This document shows positions 35,680 through 45,055 of a DNA stretch of 64,000 bases, piece after piece. The stretch's first letter is position 1; each line of letters starts with the position of its first letter. A program made the translations under genes and the position numbers. The stretch comes from Pseudomonas aylmerensis (GTDB taxonomy: Bacteria > Pseudomonadota > Gammaproteobacteria > Pseudomonadales > Pseudomonadaceae), in contig NZ_MAUE01000040.1 in the NCBI RefSeq assembly GCF_001702265.1, forward strand, positions 1 through 64,000. Reading direction: 5' to 3'. The notes beneath the pieces are model-generated. The model worked only from the letters and a program-made list of their open reading frames with translations, was not told where the DNA came from and did not search any database.

Positions 35680-38289
35680 TTAGGCTTGAATCACCGGGAT
35701 GTTGGCGCTGGCTGCGATCTTGCGGAACTCAGCGATCTGGTCGAAGTTCAGGTAGCGGTAAACGTCACTGGCCATGGTGTCCAGTTTCGCTGCGTAGCCC
35801 ATGTACTCTTCAACCGTCGGCAGGCGACCCAGCGTGGAGGCAACTGCCGCCAGCTCGGCGGACGCCAGGTAGACGTTCGCGCCGTCACCCAGACGGTTCG
35901 GGAAGTTACGGGTCGACGTCGACACTACGGTCGAGTTCGGTTCTACACGTGCCTGGTTACCCATGCACAGCGAGCAGCCCGGCATTTCCATGCGCGCGCC
36001 AGCCTTGCCGTAGATGCCGTAGTAGCCTTCTTCGGTCAGTTGGTGAGCGTCCATCTTGGTCGGCGGCGACAGCCACAGACGGGTTGGCAGCTGACCCTTG
36101 ACCTGTTCCAGCAACTTGCCGGCAGCGCGGAAGTGACCGATGTTGGTCATGCACGAACCGATGAACACTTCGTCGATCTTCTCGCCGGCAACGCTCGACA
36201 GCAGACGGGCATCGTCCGGGTCGTTCGGTGCGCAGAGGATCGGCTCGTTGATTTCGGCCAGGTCGATCTCGATGATTTCGGCGTATTCGGCGTCGGCATC
36301 GGCTTCCATCAGCTCCGGGTTGGCAACCCAGGCTTCCATCGCTTGAGCACGACGTTCCAGGGTGCGTGCATCGCCGTAGCCTTCGCCGATCATCCAGCGC
36401 AGCAGGGTGATGTTGGAGTTCAGGTACTCGGTGACGGAGTCCTTGGACAGCTTGATGGTGCAACCGGCAGCCGAACGTTCAGCCGAGGCGTCGGACAGCT
36501 CGAAAGCCTGCTCCAGCGTCAGGTCGTTCAGGCCTTCGATCTCCAGGATGCGGCCGGAGAAGGCGTTTTTCTTGCCTTTCTTCTCTACGGTCAGCAGGCC
36601 AGCCTGGATCGCGTAGTAAGGAATGGCGTGCACCAGGTCACGCAGGGTGATGCCAGGTTGCATTTTGCCTTTGAAGCGCACCAGGATCGATTCCGGCATG
36701 TCCAGTGGCATCACGCCAGTGGCTGCGGCGAACGCGACCAGGCCAGAACCGGCCGGGAACGAGATGCCCATCGGGAAACGGGTGTGGGAGTCACCACCGG
36801 TACCGACGGTGTCCGGCAGCAGCATGCGGTTCAGCCAGCTGTGGATGATGCCGTCGCCTGGACGCAGCGATACACCGCCACGGGTCATGATGAAGTCAGG
36901 CAGGGTGTGGTGGGTGGTCACGTCGATCGGCTTGGGGTAAGCCGCGGTGTGGCAGAAGGACTGCATTACCAGATCGGTCGAGAAGCCCAGGCACGCCAGG
37001 TCTTTCAGTTCGTCACGGGTCATTGGACCGGTGGTGTCCTGGGAGCCCACGGTGGTCATCTTCGGTTCGCAGTAGGTGCCAGGACGAACGCCTTTGCCTT
37101 CTGCCAGGCCGCAGGCACGGCCGACCATTTTCTGCGCCAGGGTGAAGCCCTTGGTGCTTTCAGCCGGTGCTTCCGGCAGCTTGAACAGGGTCGAAGGCGG
37201 CAGGCCCAGCTCGGCGCGAGCCTTCTCGGTCAGGCCACGGCCGATGATCAGCGGGATACGACCGCCGGCACGGACTTCGTCCAACAGTACTGGCGTCTTC
37301 ATTTCGAAGGTGGTCAGTACTTCGTCGCTGTTGTGCTTGGTGACTTTGCCAGCATGTGGGTACAGGTCGATCACGTCGCCCATGTTCATGTTGGTGACGT
37401 CGAATTCGATCGGCAGGGCGCCGGCATCTTCCATGGTGTTGTAGAAGATTGGAGCGATCTTGCTGCCGAAGCAGAAGCCGCCAGCGCGCTTGTTCGGCAC
37501 GTAGGGAACGTCGTCGCCGAAGAACCACAGGACCGAGTTGGTCGCCGATTTACGCGACGAACCGGTACCGACCACGTCACCGACGTAGGCGATCGGGAAG
37601 CCTTGGCCGCGCATCTCTTCGATCTGCTTCATCGGGCCGGTCTTGCCTTGCTCGTCCGGCACGATGCCTTCGCGAGCCATTTTCAGCATGGCCAGGGCGT
37701 GCAGCGGGATGTCAGGGCGCGACCAGGCGTCCGGGGCAGGGGACAGGTCGTCGGTGTTGGTTTCGCCGGTGACCTTGAACACGCGCAGGCTGATCTTGTC
37801 GGCCAGGGTCGGACGGTTCTTGAACCACTCGCCGTCGGCCCAGGACTGGATTACGGCCTTGGCGTGTTCGTTGCCGTTACGGGCTTTTTCAGCGACGTCG
37901 TGGAACGCATCGAACATCAACAGGGTGTGCTTGAGTTGGGCGGCGGCGACAGGTGCCAGGGTGGCGTCGTCCAGCAGCTCGACCAACGTCACGATGTTGT
38001 AGCCGCCTTGCATGGTGCCAAGCAGTTCAACAGCGCGTTGCTTGCTGATCAGGGGGGAAGTGGCTTCGCCCTTGGCCAGGGCAGACAGGAAACCGGCCTT
38101 GACGTAGGCAGCTTCGTCAACACCTGGTGGAATGCGGTTGGTGATCAGGTCAACGAGGAATTCTTCTTCGCCAGCCGGAGGATTTTTCAGCAGCTCGACC
38201 AGGCCTGCGGTTTGTTCGGCGTTAAGCGGCTGGGGAACGATACCCAGGGCGGCACGCTCTTCGATATGTTTGCGGTAGGCTTCAAGCAC
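35680..38289 (-). CDS. acnB: Aconitate hydratase B
   Basis: 869 aa from a GTG at 38289, which gives the N-terminus VLEAYRKHIEERAALGIVPQ matching AcnB proteins; GAGGG lies about 9 nt upstream. It interconverts citrate and isocitrate through cis-aconitate in the TCA cycle and is an iron-responsive RNA-binding protein. The HEAT-like N-terminal and swivel domains precede the catalytic core. Iron-sulfur cysteines are C713 (FIGSCMTN), C772 and C775 (GCSLCMGNQ), as in the E. coli enzyme. The start, not ATG, should lower initiation. It is monocistronic with a strong terminator. Confidence 0.97.
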   Translation of the reverse strand: MLEAYRKHIEERAALGIVPQPLNAEQTAGLVELLKNPPAGEEEFLVDLITNRIPPGVDEAAYVKAGFLSALAKGEATSPLISKQRAVELLGTMQGGYNIVTLVELLDDATLAPVAAAQLKHTLLMFDAFHDVAEKARNGNEHAKAVIQSWADGEWFKNRPTLADKISLRVFKVTGETNTDDLSPAPDAWSRPDIPLHALAMLKMAREGIVPDEQGKTGPMKQIEEMRGQGFPIAYVGDVVGTGSSRKSATNSVLWFFGDDVPYVPNKRAGGFCFGSKIAPIFYNTMEDAGALPIEFDVTNMNMGDVIDLYPHAGKVTKHNSDEVLTTFEMKTPVLLDEVRAGGRIPLIIGRGLTEKARAELGLPPSTLFKLPEAPAESTKGFTLAQKMVGRACGLAEGKGVRPGTYCEPKMTTVGSQDTTGPMTRDELKDLACLGFSTDLVMQSFCHTAAYPKPIDVTTHHTLPDFIMTRGGVSLRPGDGIIHSWLNRMLLPDTVGTGGDSHTRFPMGISFPAGSGLVAFAAATGVMPLDMPESILVRFKGKMQPGITLRDLVHAIPYYAIQAGLLTVEKKGKKNAFSGRILEIEGLNDLTLEQAFELSDASAERSAAGCTIKLSKDSVTEYLNSNITLLRWMIGEGYGDARTLERRAQAMEAWVANPELMEADADAEYAEIIEIDLAEINEPILCAPNDPDDARLLSSVAGEKIDEVFIGSCMTNIGHFRAAGKLLEQVKGQLPTRLWLSPPTKMDAHQLTEEGYYGIYGKAGARMEMPGCSLCMGNQARVEPNSTVVSTSTRNFPNRLGDGANVYLASAELAAVASTLGRLPTVEEYMGYAAKLDTMASDVYRYLNFDQIAEFRKIAASANIPVIQA

Positions 38290-38400
38290 AGTTATTACCC
38301 TCATCAGTGGTCCCACGGGACGCTCATCCAGAAATGATCGGCACACATGCGCTCGGGGGCTTTTTGGGCCGCAAAGCCAGCGCTGCCGGCATTCCTCACA

Positions 38401-38536
38401 GAAGCTGCTTTCAAAGTTTTACGCCTGCAGAACGGAGCTGATGAGGGTTGGCGAGGGTCCTGACCTACCGGGTCGAACCCACGCCAACACCGTTCTGAAG
38501 GAACGACTGTGCTCGTGACGCTTTGAAAACAGCTTC
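38401..38536. other. Structured inverted-repeat element upstream of acnB
   Basis: The ends GAAGCTGCTTTCAAAG and CTTTGAAAACAGCTTC are reverse complements at 15 of 16 positions. Inside, CAGAACGG pairs with CCGTTCTG, GTTGGCG with CGCCAAC, GGGT with ACCC and GACC with GGTC, all nested in register. The element lies 112 bp before the acnB GTG, either in its leader or as a separate RNA gene. No identity assigned. Confidence 0.65.
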
Positions 38537-38684
38537 CAGCGGATTATTGGCGCCTTACAAGGCCGGATGATTCTACGGCAAAAAATTTCTAAAGGTAAGT
38601 TGCCTCGCCAAGTTTGCAGGGTGATGAAGGTTAGACAAAGGGCTAACATGGCGCACTGTTTCGCTGATTTGCGTGTCGTTGCCC

Positions 38685-39155
38685 ATGTCCAACCAAACCA
38701 TCAAGACCCCCTGCGTCGGCCTGTGCTCCACGGTTTACGGCGATCTCGTGTGCCGTGGCTGCAAGCGTTTCCACCACGAAGTGATCCAGTGGAATGGCTA
38801 TAACGAAGAAGAAAAACGGGCAGTGTGGCTGCGCCTGGAGCAGTTGTTGGTGCAGGTGATGGCCGGCAAACTGGAGATTTTCGACCCCAAGACCCTGCGC
38901 GGCCAGCTGGAGCAGCGCAAGATTCGCTTCGTGCCGCACCAGTCCGAGTACTGCTGGGCCTATCAGTTGATTGCCCGGGGCGCGCGGGTGATTTCCAACC
39001 TGGAAGCCTATGGCATGGTGCTGTTGCCGGAGTTTCGTGACTGGAACCTGCCGGACTTGCGCGACGCCATCGACCGCGAGTTCTTTATCTTGTCCGAGGC
39101 CCACTACCAGCGCTATATCGCCCCGGGGTTTCTCAAGGACGCGTTTGGGCACTGA
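38685..39155 (+). CDS. DUF1289 domain protein
   Basis: 156 aa from the ATG at 38685. The N-terminal Cys motif TPCVGLCSTVYGDLVCRGCKR followed by FHHEVIQWNGYNEEEKRAVWLRL is the DUF1289 signature; the four Cys probably bind a metal. The C-terminal 100 residues are a Pseudomonas-type extension ending APGFLKDAFGH. No signal peptide, so cytoplasmic. Function unknown. It diverges from acnB. Confidence 0.85.
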   Translation: MSNQTIKTPCVGLCSTVYGDLVCRGCKRFHHEVIQWNGYNEEEKRAVWLRLEQLLVQVMAGKLEIFDPKTLRGQLEQRKIRFVPHQSEYCWAYQLIARGARVISNLEAYGMVLLPEFRDWNLPDLRDAIDREFFILSEAHYQRYIAPGFLKDAFGH

Positions 39156-39197
39156 TGAAGCTCCCACCTTTGAAGCCAGCCAGCACCGGCCTGCGTG

Positions 39198-40061
39198 TCA
39201 GGCCTGGGTGGCCAGTTCCTCCAAGTGATCCATCAGCTCCTGCGGCTTGAGCACCAGCACGTCGCTTTCCACCTCATCCAGCACCACCTCCGCCGTATTG
39301 CCGATCAGCGCCCCGGAAAGCCCGGTGCGCGCCACGGTGCCGATGATGGTTACCGCCGCCTGCCATTTATGCGCCGCGAACGGGATCAGCACATCCGCCG
39401 GGCCTTCCTCGATATGCAGGTGCGCATCGTCCACATCGAACTCAGCCTGGAAGGCCTTGCATTGCTCGCGATAGCGCGCCTCGATGGTCTCCTTGAGCTG
39501 GAAGGTCGGGTCCGCCGCCGACAGCATGGGCGACGGATGGGCGCTGATCACATGCAGCTGCGCCTTGGCCAGGCTGGCGATATCAAAGCCATGATCGATG
39601 ATCGAATTGTGCAGCGAACGGTGCTCGCCATCGGTGTTGCCCACATCGATCGCGGCCAGGATCACCCCGCCAGCCCACGGCGTAGCGGTCTTGACCAGCA
39701 GCACGGCCGTTGGGCAGTAGCGCAGCAACTTCCAGTCCGCCGGGGTCAACAGGGCCTTTTTCAACGGGCTGTCGGGGAAATGCTGCTTGATCACCAGGCC
39801 ACAGCCTTCAGCCTGCTGCACGTCGATGATGGTTTCGTGCAGGCTCTCATTCCAGGCCTGCTCGGTGGTGACGCTGTAGCCATCCTCTTGCAGGGAGGAT
39901 TTAAGCAGGCTCAACAGCGCCGAGTGCTCGTGCTTGCGGTCGCACACCAGCAGGTGCAGGTGCGCGCCGGTGACCCCGGCGATCAACTTCGCGCGCTTGA
40001 GGGCCAGGCTTTCCGAATGCTCGGGCTCGATGACCACCAGGATGCTGCGAATGGCTTGCAT
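39198..40061 (-). CDS. Universal stress protein, two tandem Usp domains
   Basis: 287 aa from the ATG at 40061, with GGAG 9 nt upstream. Two Usp folds: the first from residue 1 (IRSILVVIEPEHSESLALKRA), the second from about 130 (GGVILAAIDVGNTDGE). The ATP-binding type glycine loop occurs in the second (IIGTVARTGLSGALIGNTAEVVLD). It resembles UspE, a stress and stationary-phase cytoplasmic protein. The gene is convergent with DUF1289 and divergent from miaE. Confidence 0.9.
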   Translation of the reverse strand: MQAIRSILVVIEPEHSESLALKRAKLIAGVTGAHLHLLVCDRKHEHSALLSLLKSSLQEDGYSVTTEQAWNESLHETIIDVQQAEGCGLVIKQHFPDSPLKKALLTPADWKLLRYCPTAVLLVKTATPWAGGVILAAIDVGNTDGEHRSLHNSIIDHGFDIASLAKAQLHVISAHPSPMLSAADPTFQLKETIEARYREQCKAFQAEFDVDDAHLHIEEGPADVLIPFAAHKWQAAVTIIGTVARTGLSGALIGNTAEVVLDEVESDVLVLKPQELMDHLEELATQA

Positions 40062-40170
40062 GATCGGGATCTCCAAAAAGGGGCGGGCTGGAACAACTAT
40101 AGTTGCTGCTCGCCGGACGTCATGTTGATGCACATCAAGGCCGGTGGCTGGTGGTCTGCGGCGCGGTCGG

Positions 40171-40176
40171 TATAAT
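40171..40176 (+). promoter_or_regulatory. Candidate -10 box of miaE
   Basis: TATAAT, a perfect sigma-70 -10 hexamer, lies 35 bp before the miaE ATG. The -35 region 17 bp upstream is weak by eye. Confidence 0.5.
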
Positions 40177-40211
40177 CGGCGCCCTTTTGTGATCCTTTAC
40201 CCGTGAGCCCG

Positions 40212-40814
40212 ATGAACCTGCCCGAAATCCACGAATTCCTCGGCTGCCGCACCCCCGACGCCTGGGTCCAGGCCGCGCTGGCCGATCAGGACACCCTGCT
40301 GATCGACCACAAGAACTGCGAATTCAAGGCCGCCAGCACCGCCCTCAGCCTGATTGCCAAGTACCACGGCCATGTTGACCTGATCAACATGATGTCGCGC
40401 CTGGCCCGCGAAGAGCTGGTGCACCACGAACAAGTCATGCGCCTGATGAAAAAGCGCAAGGTTGAACTGCGCCAGTTGCACGCCGGGCGTTATGCCTCCG
40501 GTTTGCGCAAGGTGGTGCGCAGCCACGAACCGGTCAAGTTGGTGGATACGCTGGTGGTCGGCGCATTTATCGAAGCGCGCAGTTGCGAGCGTTTCGAAGC
40601 CCTGGTGCCGCATTTGGACGAAGAACTCGGCAAGTTCTACTTCGGCCTGCTGAAAAGCGAGGCGCGGCACTTCCAGGGTTACCTCAAGCTGGCCTACCAG
40701 TACGGCGACGCCAAGGACATCGCCCACGTGATCGAGCGGGTGCGGGCGGCCGAGCAGGAACTGATCGAGTCACCCGACATCGAGTTCCGCTTTCACAGTG
40801 GCGTACCAGCCTGA
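40212..40814 (+). CDS. miaE: tRNA-(ms2io6A37) hydroxylase MiaE
   Basis: 200 aa from the ATG at 40212 (GTG at 40203 also in frame). It hydroxylates the isopentenyl group of ms2i6A37 in tRNA. The non-haem di-iron site is built from Glu/His motifs: E37 in NCEFKAAS, EELVHHEQ near residues 67-74, the helix EARSCERFEALV and SEARHFQGYL. Length matches MiaE proteins of Pseudomonas. The last 45 bp overlap the 3' end of the convergent MFS gene. Confidence 0.95.
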   Translation: MNLPEIHEFLGCRTPDAWVQAALADQDTLLIDHKNCEFKAASTALSLIAKYHGHVDLINMMSRLAREELVHHEQVMRLMKKRKVELRQLHAGRYASGLRKVVRSHEPVKLVDTLVVGAFIEARSCERFEALVPHLDEELGKFYFGLLKSEARHFQGYLKLAYQYGDAKDIAHVIERVRAAEQELIESPDIEFRFHSGVPA

Positions 40815-41969
40815 GGCCACGGCCACGCCGATCAACGCGGTGATCGCGGTCAGCAGCAGGATCACCGTTTGCGTGCCCAACGGGCTGGCCAGCAGCGCAA
40901 CCGCCAGGCCGGCCATCGGTTGTGGCAGGTTGTTGAGCAGGGTGATCACACCGACGGTCTTGCCGAAATCCTGCACCGGGATGACTTTTTGCCGGACGCT
41001 GCGCATGTACACGCTGTACATCTTGTCGAAGCCGATCACCAGCAGAAAGCCCAGGGTGTAAGCCCACAGCGTCGGGCTGAGGGCGGTGATCAATGCGCCG
41101 ACGGCGATCAACACGTACGACAGCCCACCCAGCACTTTCAGCGGCAGTGCGCTGCGCGCCAGGTAAAACAGAATCGCGATGGTCACCAGGGCGCCGGCGG
41201 CTTGCAGCAGGGCGTAGGCATCCTTGTCTGCCGCGTAGAGACCGATGACCATGGCGGCGGACGTGGCCAGCGTGACCCCGATGATCAAGTTGACCCCGAC
41301 CGTCAGCGCAATCAAGCGCTTGAGCCCCGCCAACTGCTGGATATGCCCGAAGGCAATGCGCAGCGGTTGCACCCAGATATCCCGGTGCTGCGCATGGTGT
41401 GCAAGCGTCACTGTATTGCTGCGCTGCCAGGCCCACATGGCCAGGTCCGCCAGCACAAACAGGCCGGCGATGCCCAGTACCACCCAATGCCAGGCCCACA
41501 CTTGCAGCATCAGTGCGGCAATCAGCGGCCCCAGCACCAAGCCGCTCTGGTCGGCGATCTGCGAGTAGGAGAGGGTCTTGGCATAACTGTATTGCTGGAA
41601 AACATGCGGCATCAGCACTTCGCGGGCCATGATGCCCTGGGTGGTCAGCACCCCGCACAGCGCGGAAAGCCCCACGATCCAATAAATCCCGTCGAACACC
41701 GCGTACAGTGCCACCGCCACCCCACACGCCAGCGTCCGGTAGACCTGGCTGATATGCAGGATGCGCACCGGGGAAAACTTGTCACACAATGCGCCGCACA
41801 CCGGGAACGCGAGAAAGCGTGGCAGTGACTCGACGAAAAACGCCAGCCCGGCCCACGACACACTCTGGGTGGTCTGAAACACGATCAACGGCACGATAAA
41901 CAGCAGGATCTGGTCTGCCAGCCGTGACAGGAACAGTGAAACGAAGAACGCCAGGTAATCCTTGCGCAT
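40770..41969 (-). CDS. MFS transporter
   Basis: 399 aa, twelve predicted helices. The N-terminal half has the MFS loop 2-3 motif in a reduced form (GALCDKFSPVRILHISQ), and a Gln/Arg pair QIADQSGLVLGPLIAAL in helix 5. It resembles enterobactin/macrolide-type exporters of the MFS_3 group, but the cargo is unknown. GGGAG precedes the ATG. Its 3' end overlaps miaE tail to tail by 45 bp. Confidence 0.87.
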   Translation of the reverse strand: MRKDYLAFFVSLFLSRLADQILLFIVPLIVFQTTQSVSWAGLAFFVESLPRFLAFPVCGALCDKFSPVRILHISQVYRTLACGVAVALYAVFDGIYWIVGLSALCGVLTTQGIMAREVLMPHVFQQYSYAKTLSYSQIADQSGLVLGPLIAALMLQVWAWHWVVLGIAGLFVLADLAMWAWQRSNTVTLAHHAQHRDIWVQPLRIAFGHIQQLAGLKRLIALTVGVNLIIGVTLATSAAMVIGLYAADKDAYALLQAAGALVTIAILFYLARSALPLKVLGGLSYVLIAVGALITALSPTLWAYTLGFLLVIGFDKMYSVYMRSVRQKVIPVQDFGKTVGVITLLNNLPQPMAGLAVALLASPLGTQTVILLLTAITALIGVAVASGWYATVKAELDVG

Positions 41970-42126
41970 ACAACTCCCTGTGAATGGCGTTAAAGAGTGC
42001 GGGCTATTTGTTAAAAACTCTTAAAAGCATGAAGGTTCGTCGGCCGCCGTTGACCAGTGGGGTCAGAGGCCCAGCTTGCCACCTATAATGCCCACTCTTC
42101 AATCCGCCTTTGCACACTGAGAACTT

Positions 42127-42834
42127 ATGGAAAACCTGGGTCTGGGCAAGGTCCTGCTCGTTGAGGACGACGAGAAGCTGGCAGGGCTGATCGCGCACTT
42201 TCTGTCGCAGCATGGCTTCGAGGTGCGCGTGGTGCACCGCGGCGATGAAGCCCTGGCGGCGTTTCTCGAGTTCAAGCCGAAAATCGTCGTGCTCGACCTG
42301 ATGCTGCCGGGGCAGAGCGGCCTGCATGTGTGCCGCGAGATTCGCAATGTGTCCGACACGCCGATTGTGATCCTCACTGCCAAGGAAGATGACCTGGACC
42401 ACATCCTCGGCCTGGAGTCCGGAGCCGACGACTATGTGATCAAGCCGATCAAGCCCCCGGTGCTGCTCGCACGCCTGCGCGCGCTGCAGCGTCGGCAGGC
42501 GCCGGAGCCGACGGTGCGCGGCTCCATCGCCTTTGGCCGGCTGGCGATCGACCGCAGTTGCCGGGTGGTCAGCCTTGGGGAGGAGCAGGTCGACCTCACC
42601 ACCATGGAGTTCGAACTGCTGTGGTTGCTGGCCAGCAGCGCCGGCAAGATCCTCTCGCGCGACGACATTCTCAACCGCATGCGCGGCATCGCCTTCGATG
42701 GCCTTAACCGCAGCGTCGACGTGTACATCAGCAAGTTGCGCAGCAAGCTCAATGACAATCCCCGCGAGCCGGTGTGCATCAAGACCATCTGGGGCAAGGG
42801 CTATCTGTTCAATCCGTTTGCGTGGGAGGTCTAG
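42127..42834 (+). CDS. RstA-like response regulator (OmpR family)
   Basis: 235 aa. Receiver domain: acidic pair at D14/D15 (VEDDEK), phospho-acceptor D57 (VVLDLMLPG), T in ILTAKEDD and K in VIKPIK. The C-terminal winged helix has DLTTMEFELLWLLASSAGKILSRDD and ends KTIWGKGYLFNPFAWEV, close to E. coli RstA (KGYLFAPHAWE). The cognate kinase follows directly (stop codon and ATG adjacent). In enterics RstA belongs to acid and PhoP-linked responses; the Pseudomonas regulon is not known from sequence. Confidence 0.92.
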   Translation: MENLGLGKVLLVEDDEKLAGLIAHFLSQHGFEVRVVHRGDEALAAFLEFKPKIVVLDLMLPGQSGLHVCREIRNVSDTPIVILTAKEDDLDHILGLESGADDYVIKPIKPPVLLARLRALQRRQAPEPTVRGSIAFGRLAIDRSCRVVSLGEEQVDLTTMEFELLWLLASSAGKILSRDDILNRMRGIAFDGLNRSVDVYISKLRSKLNDNPREPVCIKTIWGKGYLFNPFAWEV

Positions 42835-44112
42835 ATGCTGCGGCTGTTTCTGCGCCTGTATGTGATTCTGGCGATCGGCCTGGCGGCGGCGATCTGGCTG
42901 GTCAACTACACCTTCGACGAGCTGTTGCCCGAGGCCAATGAAACCTATAACCGCGAAGCCCTGCGCGGTCCGGCCTATGGGCTGGTAGAGCAATTACGGC
43001 CGTTGCGCGGGGACGAGCGCCAGGCCCGGCTGGACGAGCTGCAAGTGCATTACGGCCTGCGCCTCAAGCTGGTGCCCAAAGACACCCAGGCGCTGAGCGC
43101 GCGTGAACAACAACTGCTGGCCGAAGGGTTGCTGGTGGTGCGTGGCGACTTCCAGGAATTCCTCACCAGCATCGACGGTGGCCCGCAGTTGCTGGAAATC
43201 AAGCTGCCGGAAGAGCCCAAATGGCTGTACCTGTGGGCCTATGGGTTTCTCGGGTTGTGCCTGGCCATCGTCCTGTACTTCTGGGTGCGCCCGCACTGGC
43301 GGGACCTGGAGCATATCCGCCTGGCCGCGCAACGCTTTGGCGACAACGACCTCGGCTCGCGCATCCTGCTGCCGCGCCGCTCCACCGTGCGTGAGCTGGC
43401 CGGGCACTTCAACCAGATGGCCGAACGCATCGAAAGCCTGATCGCCAATCAGCGTGAACTCACCAACGCGGTGTCCCACGAGCTGCGCACGCCGATTGCG
43501 CGGTTGTCGTTCGAGCTCGACCAGCTCAAGCAACAGGCCGACCCGCGCGAGAGCCGCGCGTTGATCGCCGACATGTACGCCGACCTCGGCGAGCTGGAAG
43601 AAATGGTCTCCGAACTGCTCACCTATGCCAGCCTGGAGCGCGGCGCCACCCAGGTGACCCGCGAGCGCATCGAAGCCCACAGTTGGCTCGACAGCGTGAT
43701 CGGCAGCGTGGCGCTGGAGGCCGAGGCGGCTGGCATCCAGCTGTCGCTGCGCACCTGCGAGGTGGACTTTATCCAGATCGAACCGCGCTTCATGGCACGT
43801 GCGGTGATCAACCTGCTGCGCAATGCCATCCGCTACGCCGAGCGCCGGGTCGAAGTGTCGCTGGTCAAGTTCGGCAGCGGCTATGAAGTGCGCGTGTGCG
43901 ACGACGGCCCCGGTGTGCCCGAGGACGGTCGCGCGAAGATCTTCCAGCCATTCATGCGCCTGGACGCCAGCCGCGACCGCCGCACCGGTGGCTTCGGCCT
44001 CGGCCTGGCGTTGGTGCAGCGGGTCTCGCAGTGGCATGGCGGGCAGGTGCAAGTACTGGATTCGGAGTGGGGCGGGGCGTCGTTCCGGATGACCTGGGCG
44101 TATGCCGAGTAA
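42835..44112 (+). CDS. RstB-like sensor histidine kinase
   Basis: 425 aa. Two membrane helices (residues about 5-22 and 133-155) enclose a short periplasmic sensor. HAMP follows (AAQRFGDNDLGSRILLP). The phosphorylated His is H215 in VSHELRTPIARLSF. The ATP-binding domain has NLLRNAIRYAE, CDDGPGVPEDG and GGFGLGLALVQR. It pairs with the regulator gene immediately upstream. Topology and short sensor resemble RstB. Confidence 0.92.
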   Translation: MLRLFLRLYVILAIGLAAAIWLVNYTFDELLPEANETYNREALRGPAYGLVEQLRPLRGDERQARLDELQVHYGLRLKLVPKDTQALSAREQQLLAEGLLVVRGDFQEFLTSIDGGPQLLEIKLPEEPKWLYLWAYGFLGLCLAIVLYFWVRPHWRDLEHIRLAAQRFGDNDLGSRILLPRRSTVRELAGHFNQMAERIESLIANQRELTNAVSHELRTPIARLSFELDQLKQQADPRESRALIADMYADLGELEEMVSELLTYASLERGATQVTRERIEAHSWLDSVIGSVALEAEAAGIQLSLRTCEVDFIQIEPRFMARAVINLLRNAIRYAERRVEVSLVKFGSGYEVRVCDDGPGVPEDGRAKIFQPFMRLDASRDRRTGGFGLGLALVQRVSQWHGGQVQVLDSEWGGASFRMTWAYAE

Positions 44113-44138
44113 CAAGCGTCCATCGTGCAGAACTCACC

Positions 44139-44225
44139 GGTGGGAGGGGGCTTGCTCCCGAAGGCTTTCTGTCAGTTAACACATGAATCAACTGACCGAG
44201 CGCTTTCGGGAGTTCCCTCCGACAG
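44139..44225. repeat. Decayed REPIN
   Basis: GGTGGGAGGGGGCTTGCTCC at the left is mirrored imperfectly by CGGGAGTTCCCTCC at the right. It lies between the kinase gene and the convergent mipA-like gene. Confidence 0.75.
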
Positions 44226-44243
44226 GTTGATGGGGCTACCTCA

Positions 44244-45047
44244 TCAGAACGTGTATTCAAGCACGCCCATCACCGACGTTTGTAGCCTGCGCTCGACAAT
44301 TGGGCTCTTGCCCGCTTCATCCGCCAGGTACTGCACATCGAGCAGGGTCGAGAATTCGGTGTGTTCGCTGATCGGCACGCTCCACACCAGGTTCAGGCCG
44401 TTGCTGATATTGCCTGCACCGGCCTTGTAGGCCTGGAAGCGGCTTTGCGCCGCTTGGCCGGTGGTCACGCCGTACCAGGTCTGCAGGTAATTGCGGTCCC
44501 CAAAATGGCTGCTGAGGCTGGCGTCGACCGAACCGTAGCGGCCGTCATAGAGGTTGGTGCCCAGGCTCAGTTCCAGGTGGGTGAAGGCCTTGCCGCTGTC
44601 CTTGTGGTCGTCTTCCTTGAGCGCGTGCTCCAGGGTCGCGCCGACGATTACGCCGCCCAGGTTGTAGCTTGCGCTTACCCCCACTTGCGGGCGGGCCTTG
44701 ATCTCGCCCATGCCCTTGAGTCGCTTGGAGCCGGCGTGCAGGCTTTCGTTCTTGTCTTTACGCGAACTGCTGGCGCCCACGTAGGTGCTGAAACTCAAGG
44801 CATTGCCTTCATACCCCCAGCCCAGGCCCTTGTCGGTGTCGAGGAAAATCCCCCACGGGCTGACGACTTTGCCGCCCAGCAGCGGCGCGCTCATGCGCTG
44901 GTCGCTGCCGCTGTAGCGCGGCGCGTTGGCCACGCCGGCCTTGAGGCTGTATTGCCAGTCTTCGGCCAGGGCGCGGTCGGCACCGGCCAGCAGACACAGT
45001 GAGGAGAGCGACAGGCACAGGGTGGTCGAGCGCATAAGAATGTCCAT
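44244..45047 (-). CDS. MipA/OmpV family outer-membrane protein
   Basis: 267 aa (a start at 45035 gives an equally good signal peptide). After the signal peptide ending ALA the mature barrel opens with WQYSLKAGVANAPRYSGSDQ, the MipA start. Alternating strands end in aromatic GVLEYTF, the outer-membrane insertion signal. MipA proteins are scaffold or porin-like proteins linked to peptidoglycan enzymes; in some species the gene is controlled by an adjacent two-component system, here the RstAB-like pair 130 bp away, which supports co-regulation but is not proof. Confidence 0.9.
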   Translation of the reverse strand: MDILMRSTTLCLSLSSLCLLAGADRALAEDWQYSLKAGVANAPRYSGSDQRMSAPLLGGKVVSPWGIFLDTDKGLGWGYEGNALSFSTYVGASSSRKDKNESLHAGSKRLKGMGEIKARPQVGVSASYNLGGVIVGATLEHALKEDDHKDSGKAFTHLELSLGTNLYDGRYGSVDASLSSHFGDRNYLQTWYGVTTGQAAQSRFQAYKAGAGNISNGLNLVWSVPISEHTEFSTLLDVQYLADEAGKSPIVERRLQTSVMGVLEYTF

Positions 45048-45055
45048 CCAGGGGG

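Noticed and set aside
35686..38337. Antisense open frame of about 883 codons over acnB
   Set aside because: It follows acnB exactly and has no motif; the real gene is AcnB with all iron-sulfur cysteines.
38471..38480. GGTCGAACCC resembling a tRNA T-arm
   Set aside because: No acceptor stem, D-arm or anticodon arm around it; it belongs to the nested hairpin upstream of acnB.
42004..42993. Antisense frame over the RstA-like gene
   Set aside because: The plus-strand gene has all receiver and winged-helix residues; the other frame has no domain.
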